This document shows positions 25,578 through 35,000 of a stretch of 64,000 bases of DNA, in pieces. The stretch lies in NCBI GenBank assembly GCA_046328715.1, contig JAXLWB010000002.1, forward strand, positions 124,001 to 188,000, written 5' to 3'. A program made the position numbers and the translations under genes. The notes under the pieces are model-generated. The model did no database searches. It saw only the letters and a list, made by a program, of their open reading frames with translations, and was not told the DNA's origin. The stretch is from JAXLWB01 sp046328715. GTDB lineage: Bacteria > Chloroflexota > Anaerolineae > Caldilineales > Caldilineaceae. The first letter of the stretch is position 1. Every line of letters begins with the position of its first letter.

Positions 25578-27006
25578 CAATACCATCGCCATTAGGGAGC
25601 GTTAATCGCACCGAGACGAGTAAGATTTGTCGAGATAGATTGAATAACAATGGGGTCAGGAGTTTGCGGGAGTAATTTTAAAGTTTGCGAGACATACTTG
25701 AGCCCTCTAAAGTGAGCCTTGAGATCGAGAACGCTGAAGGCAGGTTGCTGAGACGGCCAACGTTGACGGAGGATGAAAGAGAGATTGACCATAAAGAAAG
25801 CTAAGTTAGCGGCTGCGGTGAGCGGCGTTTGTTTGACATTCATGAAATCCTCCAAGCCCCAGAACTGTTTGGCATCGCGGAAGTTGAACTCGATCTGGAA
25901 ACGTAAGGTGTAATAATCGATGATTTGGTCATAAGATTGGTCCAAGTCGCTGCTGAACAGGATGACGTGAGCACAAGCGTTGGTGGTGAGGGTGGTCTTG
26001 AGAATGACGACGACATTGAGCGGTTGTGCAAAGAGTTTGTGCAAGGCAGTGAACTGGTAAATATCGGTGCGAATGTCACCTTCAGTCGTCCTCTTCAGGC
26101 GATAGCTTTGCGGCAGGTTGGCATACTTCACCTTGTCGCCATACTTTTTAGGTGCACCACGTCCGCCATAGGGGGCAGTCGAGCGGAAGAACAAAGCGGA
26201 ATTGACCGCCAGTTTGGAAATCAGGTGATAGTCGCAACGGCGCACCATCTGCAACGCAGCATGGTTGCCAAACGCACCATCCAACACGACATAGCTGACG
26301 GTCAGCGTTGTCCCGAGCAATTGCTTGACCGCTTGCAGCAGGCTCAAAATGAAACGCAGATAGGGCGAAAGCGTCACATCCGCCTTGTTGCGATTCTTGC
26401 TTCCTTTTGGACGTCCACGCCCCCGCTTGGTAACTGGTTTTGTCTCGTTGTCCTTGGCTGCGTTCTCAGCTTCACTGCGTAACACTTGACCGATACGCAA
26501 GGGATGCGAACTGCGCTGCACTACGTTCACCAGTGCCAAGCTAAAAAAGCTCACGCCGGGCACTGGCTTCCCATACAACGACGAAAAAAAGCGGTTCAGC
26601 CCATACGTTGCTTTCCCGGCTTTGGTCACCACCACTTCGTCTCCTGCCAAAATGTACTGCGCTTCGCTCGGTAGCAGGTGCGTTTTGATCACTAACCAGT
26701 GGATTTGTCCCCAGTCCACTGTCGTATTGTAAAAACGTTGAATCGTCCGGTAACTGCCTCCTTCTCCCGCCCAGCGCGAGAGTCCAAGCATGGTTACTCG
26801 ACCTGTCATTGCCAACATCGACACCACGATCCGCTCCATTTGGCCGATCATTGTGGTGCTCATTTCTGGCTTTAAACATTGCAGCAGTGCTAAGATGTCG
26901 ATCATGGGCTTCCGTGTTTTGAGTTGCGGTTTTGATCAACATCAACTCTACCACGTCAGCCCTATTTCTTTATCCTTTTTTCTCCCAGAGATTGGCGAAG
27001 GTATTG
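25578..27006 (-). mobile_element. IS4-family insertion sequence in the PD40 gene
   Basis: 1,429 bp bounded by the imperfect inverted repeat CAATACC(A/T)TCGCCA (14 of the first 17 positions match). The target repeat CACCAC lies on both sides (25572-25577 and 27007-27012). Excising the element and one target copy restores the host reading frame exactly, which confirms the borders. It carries one transposase. Confidence 0.85.
25592..26905 (-). CDS. IS4-family transposase
   Basis: 437-residue DDE transposase. The first catalytic Asp is in ILAGDEVVVTKAG and the second in YVVLDGAFGNHAAL. The catalytic Glu is in the IS4 signature YTLRFQIEFNFRDAKQFWG (Y-(2)-R-(3)-E-(6)-K). A basic linker (KRGRGRPKGSKNRNK) lies between the first two. 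The frame ends 14 nt inside the element border. No frameshift or premature stop was seen, so it could be active. Confidence 0.92.
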   Translation of the reverse strand: MIDILALLQCLKPEMSTTMIGQMERIVVSMLAMTGRVTMLGLSRWAGEGGSYRTIQRFYNTTVDWGQIHWLVIKTHLLPSEAQYILAGDEVVVTKAGKATYGLNRFFSSLYGKPVPGVSFFSLALVNVVQRSSHPLRIGQVLRSEAENAAKDNETKPVTKRGRGRPKGSKNRNKADVTLSPYLRFILSLLQAVKQLLGTTLTVSYVVLDGAFGNHAALQMVRRCDYHLISKLAVNSALFFRSTAPYGGRGAPKKYGDKVKYANLPQSYRLKRTTEGDIRTDIYQFTALHKLFAQPLNVVVILKTTLTTNACAHVILFSSDLDQSYDQIIDYYTLRFQIEFNFRDAKQFWGLEDFMNVKQTPLTAAANLAFFMVNLSFILRQRWPSQQPAFSVLDLKAHFRGLKYVSQTLKLLPQTPDPIVIQSISTNLTRLGAINAP

Positions 27007-27012
27007 CACCAC

Positions 27013-27592
27013 CGAAGCCTTCATCATTGACAGGTTGAATGTAGACAAGCTTCTTTCCATCCAACGACCATGCGTATGTGCTAACTCGGTCAAGGATCTT
27101 TTGTTCTTTCTCATTCCCTATATCTACTAACCAAAGATCATTTACGCCAGAGACAATATCCTGCATTTCTGCCAGTGATCCATTGTTAGATTTTTGAGAG
27201 GCACGATCTAGCAGTTTATAGGTTGAAGCTTGTTTACTAGCTAGGAATTGCTTACCGTCTGGCGACCAGAGCATGTCCAAATAAGGCCCGTTCTTCACTG
27301 TTTCAACCGCTTTAATTGCCAAACTCGCGTAAGGTTTTGAAGTCGGCGTAGGTGCTAACGTTGGAGCAGGTGTGAGTGTTTCAAATGGCGTCAATATCGG
27401 TACTGGGTAGGCGTCTAGCGTTGGTTTGTCCTGCTCAGCAGGAGTGGTTGGCAAAGTAGCGATCTGTTGAGTGATAGCCGAACTCTGATTCAATCTTCCA
27501 CCATAGGATAAAGTCTTAACGGAGAAAATTATCCCGCCTATCACAATTGCCCCCAAAAGAATCGTCACGGTATAGGATACAAATTTGGACAT
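27013..27592 (-). pseudogene. 5' part of the exported PD40 propeller gene split by an IS
   Basis: The start is ATG 27592 with GAGGAG 6 nt upstream; an in-frame ATG at 27631 has no ribosome-binding site. MSKFVSYTVTILLGAIVIGG forms a membrane anchor, then a Thr/Pro-rich linker (about residues 45-90), then the first propeller blades (MLWSPDGKQFLASK, DLWLVDIGNEKEQ, YAWSLDGKKLVYI). The frame is cut after GFGG by the IS at 25578-27006. The rest of the gene is at 24745-25577. Confidence 0.87.
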
Positions 27593-27736
27593 GGGTGTCT
27601 CCTCATCGACATATGGGCTGATGCGCTGCATGGATTGGCACTTTTAGAAAGAAAAAAGCACCAATCCATGGCAACCACTGCTATTCTATTTCGATTCTCG
27701 ATTGGCCACTTGTAGGGCTCATTGCCCAAACCGCTG

Positions 27737-28897
27737 CTATAGCTCTTGATAACAAGCTAAGAGTTGATCGGTGAGGAGCGCCCAGTCAAAACGCTCTTCG
27801 GCGACTATTCTGGCATGTCTGCCCAGTTGATCGCGCAGCGGTTGGTTTGTGAGCAACACTTCGATTTCCTGTCCAAAGGATTCGGGCGTGTCAGCAGCCA
27901 GTCGACCTATTGCTTCTTCTTCAAAAAGTTTGGAGATATCCCCCACTGCGCTGGCGACAATTGGACGCCCCATTGCCATGTAGTCGGTCAGTTTCATAGG
28001 AAAGCGTCCACGATTGGCGTTGCTGTTGCGCAAGGGTAAACAAAAGAGATCACAGGCTGCCAGATAGTTTCGCAGTGCCTCTTCCCCAACCCGTCCGGTC
28101 TGGATTACGGCTTCGGGCGAAGTGACCAATGTTCGTAGGTCAAGTGCGCAATAGCCGATTACCAACAATCTGCTCTCAGGGAATTTCCCGTGGACTTGAT
28201 TGAATGCCGCGGCCAGCAATTGCGCATCCTGCCGAAAGATATTGCCAACATAACCAAGATAGAGATTCTCCAACGGAAGATCAACCGCTTTTCTCGCAGT
28301 GTTGCGGTCGAGCGGTTGAAATTTCTCCACCTCGGCACCGTTGGGGAGCAAAAGGATTGTCTCATTGCGGATGCCCAACTGGCGCGCCTTTTCCTGGAGC
28401 AACGTACAGATCACCGTGGTGCGATCGGCCAGGCCACGAAAGCGTTCTTCGAAGAACGTTTCTACCGGGCGCAGGATCGTCCGCAGCAGCCGATTGGGAC
28501 GCTCCTCCACTGAACCACCGCGCCCAAACCAGTCTGACCAGTCAAGTACAATCGCTGTTTTTTGAAAATATTTTGCAAAGAGCATTGGCAGCAATACAGT
28601 TGGCCGACACTCATAAGCGTGTACAACGTCAAAGTGAGCGTGCCGTGCCAACCAGCCCACCCGTCGCATGGCGTTCCACAAATCCCAGCCGGAACGTAAA
28701 GAACCGGAGAAGAGATCGGGCATCGCCACCAGCCGCACGCCATCGATCTCGGTCTCCGTAATGGCGAACCTTGCTGTTGGCGATGTCGCGATCAAGGTTA
28801 CTTCATGACTGCGCCGCACTTGGTGGCGGGCCAAGTGGAGTGCCCGCCAATAGGTGCCTTTACCTACTGTATTGAGGACAACGTGCAAGATCCGCAT
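27737..28897 (-). CDS. Glycosyltransferase family 4 (GT-B)
   Basis: 386 residues from ATG 28897 (a TTG one codon earlier is the only extension). The N-terminal Rossmann half is MRILHVVLNTVGKGTYWRAL; the middle has DWSDWFGRGG. The donor half starts near LLLPNGAEVEKFQP, has LYLGYVGNIFRQ and the GT4 E-x7-E-like region FPMKLTDYMAMGRPIVASAVG. It should transfer a sugar from a nucleotide donor to a lipid-linked or glycan acceptor in the cytoplasm; specificity is unknown. It begins 14 nt after the broken surface-protein gene at 28912 on the same strand. Confidence 0.9.
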   Translation of the reverse strand: MRILHVVLNTVGKGTYWRALHLARHQVRRSHEVTLIATSPTARFAITETEIDGVRLVAMPDLFSGSLRSGWDLWNAMRRVGWLARHAHFDVVHAYECRPTVLLPMLFAKYFQKTAIVLDWSDWFGRGGSVEERPNRLLRTILRPVETFFEERFRGLADRTTVICTLLQEKARQLGIRNETILLLPNGAEVEKFQPLDRNTARKAVDLPLENLYLGYVGNIFRQDAQLLAAAFNQVHGKFPESRLLVIGYCALDLRTLVTSPEAVIQTGRVGEEALRNYLAACDLFCLPLRNSNANRGRFPMKLTDYMAMGRPIVASAVGDISKLFEEEAIGRLAADTPESFGQEIEVLLTNQPLRDQLGRHARIVAEERFDWALLTDQLLACYQEL

Positions 28898-28911
28898 CAA
28901 ACGACTCTCAA

Positions 28912-30235
28912 CTAGCGGCTGACGAAGGGCAGCAGGATCCTGGATGACAACGGCTCCGTTGTTTCCCCCGATGCGGTCGGCGCGGCAATCACCATCATGA
29001 GCGGCGTACTTTGTCCCGAAGTGACGATGATATCAAGCGGGTCGTACTGATTCGTCTCCGGGTTATAGGTGCCATAAGGCACAGTGCCGATGAGGATGCG
29101 CGGATGGGTAAAGTAGAGTCGATAGCTGCCGGATGTTAGGCCACGGGCGACAAAATTCCCCAGTGCATCGGTTGCCAATGTTGATACAATGTTTTCGCTG
29201 CCATCTGTCCCCAGCAGATAGACTTGAACCGCCGCATTGTTGAGCACTTCGTTGTTGTACAGTCGCAGCAAGCCCGAGATCTGACCGGCAGCCATCATCG
29301 CTACATTGATGTCGGAATAGACACTCTTACCAGAGATGGTCAACACCGTGGATTGCGATAGGAAAGGCGTTTGCCCATAGAAGACAGGGGCAAGTTGATC
29401 GGTTGGGTCGCTGAATTTTACCTGATAGACTCCATTACGCAGATCGTCAATTCGATATGTACCATTGTCGTCGGTGGTTAGACTGAGCGGATAAAAATAA
29501 GAGCCACGATACAAGGACACCTGAATGCCAGGTTGGGGCACACCATTTGCCAATGCCTTGCCTTGAATTGTGCCCTCATAATCATTTGCGCCCAGAACAA
29601 AATTAATGTTAGGGACTGTTTGGCTTCGCCCCAAGACAATGTCAGTCGCATCCTCAATGGATGTTGCTATATAGTCTTTGTTATACCAACCAGCGAGTGG
29701 TTTGTCCCATTCTCTATATGTGTTCACGCCAACTCGATATGTGCCAGGTGTCAGCCCCAAAATTTCATACTGACCTGTAGTAGTATCTACCTCGAATGGG
29801 ACATCACTGCGGACGAAATTTCTAGAATCGGCTTGTCTATAGTACTCAATCCATACATAACGATCAGAATAACCACCTCCCAGGAATGTAACCGTCCCCG
29901 TAATTCGGCTGTTAAGTGCGAGTTGGATATCCTGGATGTCGATATTCTGACCTACTGTAAAATGAATCGGCGTGGCAAGTTCAAAGCTATCAGCATTATT
30001 GTAATATTCCATTTCATATCGTGGGTTAGGGGGCCAATTATTTGCTCTAATAATTACATCCTCTGACTGCTCAAGAGGCAGGAAATATTTGCCTTCAGCA
30101 TTCGAGTCTGAAGCGTTCAACAGACCAGAAGGATTGCCTTTTTGAAACGCCTCCACTCTGATTCCCGGCAACGGTTGGTTAGATAAATCCAAGATTCGCC
30201 CTCGAATGCCTTTGTTGAGTGATAGTTGTGCATCA
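28912..30235 (-). pseudogene. 3' part of a secreted carboxypeptidase-regulatory-like repeat protein
   Basis: About 440 residues of tandem beta-sandwich repeats (CarboxypepD_reg / Cna-B-like): ISGxVTxxxG...Y.I..L..G.YRV patterns such as GQYEILGLTPGTYRVGV, GTYRIDDLRNGVYQVKF and GNFVARGLTSGSYRLYF. It ends SSRILLPFVSR like its intact paralogue at 35001-37133. The frame breaks near 30235 against the upstream part: TACGAATATTGATG lacks one base, and the paralogue reads VRGNVLDDIN there. The continuation is found in another frame at 30233-30606. This gene is therefore broken both by a frameshift and by an IS. Confidence 0.87.
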
Positions 30236-30606
30236 ATATTCGTAAGGGTTTCCTCGTACTTTCAGCGTAACAGCATCTTCAAGCAGGCTTGCATTTTTAT
30301 AATATTGTCCAGCATAAGAGTGATACGGATCGTACATATGGATTCGATAGTCACCTGGTGCGACAAACGGGAAACTGTATCTGCCGTCGCCATCAGTCAG
30401 TATGGTCTCGCTGGTAAAATTTGGCGCTGGATAACCATTGGTAGTAGTAATAAAAGGATAGGAAAAGAGGTGAACCGCCCTGTTTCCAATAGGCTCTCCT
30501 GCCTCGTTCGTCACTCTGCCACTGATGCTGCCAGGGGTAAATGGAGCGGCACTGGCAAGGCTGCCAACGAAACTCTGGTTGAAAAACCACAGTAATGCAA
30601 CGACTG
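30233..30606 (-). pseudogene. Middle part of the broken repeat protein gene
   Basis: Encodes the end of the signal peptide and the first repeat: ALLWFFNQSFVGSLASAAPF, PGSISGRVTNEAGEPIGNRA, GRYSFPFVAPGDYRIHMYDP, and LKVRGNPYEY then a stop. It aligns residue for residue with the paralogue at 37133-36700. It is bounded upstream by the 9-bp target repeat of the IS at 30616-31797. Confidence 0.85.
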
Positions 30607-30615
30607 AAACAACAA

Positions 30616-31797
30616 CTAGTGACCCGACAGTTTGATAGGAATGGACAATAGACAAGGTTTTGGATATGTTTATAGTGTGAAAAAGAAACATATACAGGAG
30701 AACCAAATGTCTATCATCCAAACCTATCATATCATGGTGAAGCGATTGCAAACGATTGTGAGTCACGAACGAATCACGCGCATCCGAGGGATGGCGTTGC
30801 TGCAAAGCGGAATGCTGGCGAGCCGCTCGGTAAAGTTGAATCGGATAGCGAGCAAGCTACCAGGTAAAGCAAAGAAGCTAAGTCGAGTGCGGCAGTTCGA
30901 ACGCTTAGTCGCCAATCATCGTATTCGTGTGCGTGAATGGTACCACCCGATTGCAGAAGGGTTGCTGAAAGAAGCGAGTAAAGCGAGTGGTCGGATTCGC
31001 TTAATCATTGATGGCAGCAAGGTTGGGAACGGCCATCAACTGCTGATGGTATCACTTGGCTATCGCCGTCGCAGCTTACCAATTGCCTGGACCTGGGTGC
31101 GCCACAAGCGAGGACACAGTAGCGGTTACAAACAGTGTGCTTTACTCGCCTACGTACACAGCCTAGTTCCACGAGCCACCGAAGTGGTGGTGGTTGGCGA
31201 TAGCGAATTCTCTCCCTTGCAAGCGTTACTAGCAAGCTGGGGCTGGTTCTACGCTTTACGCCAAAAGGGCAATCATCTGCTTCGCCTAGCAGAGGATCAA
31301 CCCTGGCTGCGCTGCGACGAGCTTGTCTCCCAGGCGGGTGAGCAACGCTGGTTAACAAACATCCAATTGACTCAGCAACACCTGCATACCTGTAACTTTC
31401 TCGCCTTGTGGCAACGTGGCGAAAAAGAACCCTGGCTCCTTGCCACCAACTTGCCTACCGCTCAGCTCACACGGCTCGATTACTCACGACGCATGTGGAC
31501 TGAAGGCATGTTCGCTGATTTCAAAGGCAACGGCTTCGACTTAGAGTCTTCTCGCCTTCAGTCCTTTCAGCACTTGTCCAGACTGACCTTGGCTCTCGCT
31601 TTGCTCTATGTCACCCTCCTTGCTTTTGGCTCACAAATCATCAAGAATGGTCTACGCCACTGGGTTGACCGTACTGATCGTCGTGATCTCAGTATCTTTC
31701 GTATTGGCTTTGATACCCTCGAACGTCGCCTGGCCAATTCTCTTTCTTTCTCGATTCGCCTTTTGCCTTATTTCACTTGAAACTGTCGGGTCACTAG
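30616..31797 (+). mobile_element. IS4-family element with perfect 18-bp inverted repeats
   Basis: 1,182 bp. The ends are CTAGTGACCCGACAGTTT at the left and its exact reverse complement at the right. The 9-bp target duplication AAACAACAA is intact on both sides (30607-30615, 31798-31806). Removing the element and one target copy restores the host frame (CIVVSVVALLW). Perfect ends and duplication suggest a recent insertion. Confidence 0.95.
30707..31780 (+). CDS. IS4-family transposase
   Basis: 357 residues from ATG 30707, chosen because AGGAG lies 7 nt upstream. DDE residues: first Asp in LIIDGSKVGNGHQLL, second in VVVGDSEFSPLQ, Glu in MWTEGMFADFKGNGFD, a short version of the YREK region. The C-terminal hydrophobic helix and basic end (TDRRDLSIFRIGFDTLERRL) are typical. 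No disabling change is seen. It is oriented opposite to the host gene. Confidence 0.92.
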   Translation: MSIIQTYHIMVKRLQTIVSHERITRIRGMALLQSGMLASRSVKLNRIASKLPGKAKKLSRVRQFERLVANHRIRVREWYHPIAEGLLKEASKASGRIRLIIDGSKVGNGHQLLMVSLGYRRRSLPIAWTWVRHKRGHSSGYKQCALLAYVHSLVPRATEVVVVGDSEFSPLQALLASWGWFYALRQKGNHLLRLAEDQPWLRCDELVSQAGEQRWLTNIQLTQQHLHTCNFLALWQRGEKEPWLLATNLPTAQLTRLDYSRRMWTEGMFADFKGNGFDLESSRLQSFQHLSRLTLALALLYVTLLAFGSQIIKNGLRHWVDRTDRRDLSIFRIGFDTLERRLANSLSFSIRLLPYFT

Positions 31798-31806
31798 AAA
31801 CAACAA

Positions 31807-31870
31807 TACAAACAAACGACACAATTCTTCGGAAAAACACGTTAGAATGACTTCGGGATCTCTGCCACAT
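31807..31870 (-). pseudogene. 5' fragment of the broken repeat protein gene
   Basis: ATG 31870 with AGGAG upstream. It encodes MWQRSRSHSNVFFRRIVSF and the first signal-peptide residues CIVV before the IS. It is almost identical to the N-terminus of the paralogue at 37133. Upstream sequence resembles the paralogue only as far as AATTTGAAT (about 31888). The next gene ends at 31896, so the promoter and leader are missing. Confidence 0.8.
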
Positions 31871-31895
31871 ACGATTCTCCTGATTTGAATTTGTA

Positions 31896-32768
31896 CTATT
31901 CCATCGAACGGAACCATCCATCTCGCAGGCCTCGCCAATAAGCGTGCAATGCTTGCCATTGTCGCCCGCCTGCAAGACGTACCGACCAACGAATCGCACT
32001 CAACATTCGATAGATAGGAATGACAATGCAACCGATACCACACATATGCTTGCGAAAGTAAATACCACTACTGCGCGCCATCTGGTAACGCTCGTTTGGG
32101 CTGTTTGCTCCACCACTACTTTGTGAAACTTTATGCCAAAGGTACGCATCTGGTACGAGTAGCATTTTGAAGCCTGCCTGTTTGATACGCAGGCAGAAAT
32201 CCAAATCTTCGTAATACATAAAAAAACGCTCGTCAAAAAGCCCAATCGTTTCAAAGAGTTGACGCTTCACCAAAAGCGCACAGCCGCTTAGAAACTCACG
32301 TTCCACCGGTTCGAGCGGCAGCTTTTCGTCCCGCCCATGATTCCCTGTCATTTCCAGCAAAAGAGGATGCAGTTGCCCCCCGGTCGACCAGATTTGATCG
32401 GGCGGCTCCAGATAGAAGATGGCTGGGGACAGAACAGCGGCATCCTTTTGGCGCTGTGCCATTAGCTTGTCCAACAATTGCGGATCTACAATCGTGTCGT
32501 TATTAAGCAGCAGAATCCAATCAGCACCCTGATCGAGCGCCCACTGAATACCAACATTGATGCCTCGGGCAAAGCCAAGGTTTGCGCCATTTTCTAGACA
32601 GAGCACATCTGGAAATGCGTCTTTAATTTTTGTAATGGATTGGTCTGTGGAGCCCTGGTCAACCACAACGAGTTGAGCGCCGGTGAAACTCTGTTTCTGC
32701 AACGAGTCGATACAGGCAAGGGTATCGTCACAGCGATTCCAGTTTAATAAGATGACGAATAAACACAT
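31896..32768 (-). CDS. Glycosyltransferase family 2 (rhamnosyltransferase-like)
   Basis: 290 residues with a GT-A fold. The nucleotide-binding start is FVILLNWNRCDDTLACIDSL, then VVVDQGSTDQS, the acidic donor site LLNNDTIVDP, and the acceptor-side motif MYYEDLDFCLRIKQAGF. Typical of cytoplasmic enzymes that add rhamnose or another deoxysugar to a polyprenyl-linked glycan; the exact sugar cannot be read. It lies 15 nt downstream of the GT4 at 32784-33917, so they are cotranscribed. Confidence 0.9.
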   Translation of the reverse strand: MCLFVILLNWNRCDDTLACIDSLQKQSFTGAQLVVVDQGSTDQSITKIKDAFPDVLCLENGANLGFARGINVGIQWALDQGADWILLLNNDTIVDPQLLDKLMAQRQKDAAVLSPAIFYLEPPDQIWSTGGQLHPLLLEMTGNHGRDEKLPLEPVEREFLSGCALLVKRQLFETIGLFDERFFMYYEDLDFCLRIKQAGFKMLLVPDAYLWHKVSQSSGGANSPNERYQMARSSGIYFRKHMCGIGCIVIPIYRMLSAIRWSVRLAGGRQWQALHAYWRGLRDGWFRSME

Positions 32769-32783
32769 CAGTTTTCCTGAGAA

Positions 32784-33917
32784 TTACGGGTCTTTCCCAA
32801 CACGTTCGATAATATCTACAATTCTTTGCCACGAATCTGCGGAGTCTGGGTCAGTGACTGCACCGTTTTGAAGATTGCCTTCCATGCCTGCCAACACAGC
32901 ATCGACAAGACGCAAGATTTTCGTCTCTTCTGTCGTAGTACTCTTATCGTTGACATCTCCATTCTCATTTCTCCTATGCTCATTTTGCCAGGTGGCAATC
33001 GGCAAGCCAAAGCTTTCTGCCACCCGCATCACGCCGCTGCCGGTCAGATGGCGATAGGGTGCCATGACCATATCCGCTGCCGAAAAATAGAGTGCAACTT
33101 CTTCGTCCGGTATGTAGCGATCCTCCATCTGCACGAAATTTAGCACCTTTAGCTCTTCTGCCAAAGCGAGATAAGTTGCTTTTGTCCCCCAAAAGTCACC
33201 TGCAACTAACAACTTGACATTTGACCGTTGCTGAACAATCTGGGCCAGTGCGCGTAGCGCCAGATCCAGCCCCTTGTAGGGTCGAACCATGCCAAAAAAG
33301 AGTAACAGGTAGCTTTGCGACGCAATACCAAGCTTTGCTTTCGCTGCCAAGCGATCGATTTTTGCCTCGGTAAACATGGCATAGGCAGGATGGGGCGCAA
33401 TCGAGATCGGTTGCTTGTGGATCAGTGACTCTAGTTGCGCCTGCTGTGCTTGTGATTGCACGATCCAGAAAGAGCCTAGGCGCAAAACCGACCGAGCCAA
33501 CCAGCGATCCCACCTCCGCTCTTCATGCGGCAGCACGTTATGACAGAGAAAACCGATCTGAATCCTGGTAAACAGTGCAAGAAAAACAGCAAGCACCCAC
33601 CAAACGGGTGCCCAATAGGAAGTCCACCATTGGAGGATACAACTATCTGCTGCAAAATTTCGGATCACTTTAACGGTCTGCCACCAAGTGATTGGGTTGA
33701 AGGGATCGAGCAGATAGATTGCTTCGGCAGTCAGCAAAGGATGGTTGCTTGGGTCGCGATCACTTTTACCTTTGTACAACCAGGCAGGATACTGTCGGCG
33801 AAATGAAAGCAACTGAACCTGATGCCCTGCCTTACGCAACTGTTGATCGAGCAAGGTTGTATAGTGAGCAATGCCTCCACGAAAGGGGTAAACGGGTCCA
33901 ATCAAGGTGATTTTCAT
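32784..33917 (-). CDS. Glycosyltransferase family 4 (GT-B)
   Basis: 377 residues from ATG 33917; four extra codons upstream would need TTG. The acceptor domain starts MKITLIGPVYPFRGGIAHYT. The donor domain has LLLFFGMVRPYKGLDLALRA, VKLLVAGDFWG, RYIPDEEVALYFSAADMVM and SGVMRVAESFGLPI. A 35-residue polar insert (RRNENGDVNDKSTTTEETK) lies near the C-terminus. A predicted cytoplasmic sugar transferase of the surface glycan pathway. The donor is unknown. Confidence 0.9.
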   Translation of the reverse strand: MKITLIGPVYPFRGGIAHYTTLLDQQLRKAGHQVQLLSFRRQYPAWLYKGKSDRDPSNHPLLTAEAIYLLDPFNPITWWQTVKVIRNFAADSCILQWWTSYWAPVWWVLAVFLALFTRIQIGFLCHNVLPHEERRWDRWLARSVLRLGSFWIVQSQAQQAQLESLIHKQPISIAPHPAYAMFTEAKIDRLAAKAKLGIASQSYLLLFFGMVRPYKGLDLALRALAQIVQQRSNVKLLVAGDFWGTKATYLALAEELKVLNFVQMEDRYIPDEEVALYFSAADMVMAPYRHLTGSGVMRVAESFGLPIATWQNEHRRNENGDVNDKSTTTEETKILRLVDAVLAGMEGNLQNGAVTDPDSADSWQRIVDIIERVGKDP

Positions 33918-34082
33918 CGGTATCCACAAACTGTGTAATTCTTTGTTTTGAGTTTGTATAGTTGAGCCAAGAAGGTTGTTTGAAAAACCATTGAGTAAAC
34001 ACGCCTTGTGCCGGTTCGAGTTGCACGGGCGTGTCTACTCAACGACTTCGAAAGGCTTTCTCGGTTTTGCTATAAAGTTACC

Positions 34083-34107
34083 AGAGGAAAATCCAAGATT
34101 TTCCTCT
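34083..34107 (-). terminator. Hairpin just outside the IS5 element, probable old terminator
   Basis: Perfect 11-bp stem AGAGGAAAATC with CAA loop. Before the IS5 copy inserted it lay close behind the stop codon of the repeat protein gene ending at 35001. The element now separates them. Confidence 0.5.
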
Positions 34108-34131
34108 CTTGCAAGTCCTATGCTTTGCTTA

Positions 34132-34993
34132 GAGCCTGTTATGAACTTTATGAGATAAGATGAACGGCTTGTTTAAGCATAAGGATAGCAAAGGCTAAGA
34201 AATGGAAGCCAGCCAGTGTTTCTGGTAAACGTTCATAATCACGAGCAAGTCTGCGGAAGCGAGCCGTCCAGGCAAAACTGCGTTCGACAACCCAACGTTT
34301 TGGCAAGAGAACGAAACCTTTCTTGGCTTCTGGCAGTTTGACGACGATGAGTTCGATACCATGTTGATTGGCAGCCTGAGCGGCATCGTCACCGGTGTAG
34401 CCTTGGTCAACATAGCAACTTCAACACTATCCCCGGTGACATCTTGTACTTGTTGTGCCAGTTCATCCACTTGCGCCCGCTCTTGTTCATTGGCTGGAGT
34501 TACATGCAAAGCCAGCAAGTGTCCAAGTGTATCAACTGCCAGATGGACTTTGCTGCCTTTTCTTGTGTTTGTGGCCATCGTAGCCTGCTCGTTCGCCACT
34601 TTCCGGTGTCGATTGCAGGGTACGACCATCGAAAATCGCAGCAGACGGTTGCTCATTTCGGCCAGCGGCCAAACGCAATAGGACTCGTAAATCATGCACC
34701 ATCGTCTCGAATACTTCGGCTGCTATCCAGCGCTGTGTTTGTTGATAGACCGTGTACCAAGGCGGCAGGTCATTGGGCATCATTCGCCAGTCCGCTCCGG
34801 CTCGCACCAGCCAGCGTAAGCCATTGAAGACTTCTCGTAACTCATGTTCCCGTTGCGGTGCGTCTTCTCGCATCAAGGTCAAATACGGCGCTGCGAACGC
34901 CCACTCTTCATCGGTTACATCACTTGGGTATGCTTTTCGGTTCATCCTTTTAGCATACTCATTCTGTCAAATCCAAAAGTTCATAACACGCTC
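34132..34993 (-). mobile_element. IS5-family element
   Basis: 862 bp bounded by GAGC(C/G)TGTTATGAACTTT at both ends, 17 of 18 matching. It is inserted 7 bp after the stop codon of the surface protein gene at 35001. No unambiguous target duplication could be read. Confidence 0.88.
34148..34945 (-). pseudogene. IS5-family transposase with two compensating frameshifts
   Basis: 265 codons between start and stop, net in frame. The N-terminal part (DVTDEEWAFAAPYL, RWLVRAGADWRMMPNDLPPW, IFDGRTLQSTPE) and the C-terminal part (YVDQGYTGDDAA, LPKRWVVERSFAWTARFRRL) share a frame. Between about 34430 and 34600 the protein sequence (GSKVHLAVDTLGHLLALHVT) is shifted by +1. One extra A in the AAAA near 34572 and one missing base before TATGTTGAC near 34427 explain it. 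It is probably inactive, although a sequencing error or frameshifting at one of the sites cannot be excluded. Confidence 0.85.
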
Positions 34994-35000
34994 TAGACAC

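Noticed and set aside
27629..27670. 10-bp inverted repeat CATGGATTGG as terminator
   Set aside because: The 22-nt loop is too long for a normal intrinsic terminator and the hairpin is upstream of the gene on this strand.
33976..34158. 60-codon plus-strand frame next to the IS5 element
   Set aside because: No start signal, and it runs across the IS border, so it is accidental.
34427..34580. Programmed frameshift in the IS5 transposase
   Set aside because: Two opposite shifts are needed and neither site has a slippery heptamer or stimulator. Compensating indels are simpler.
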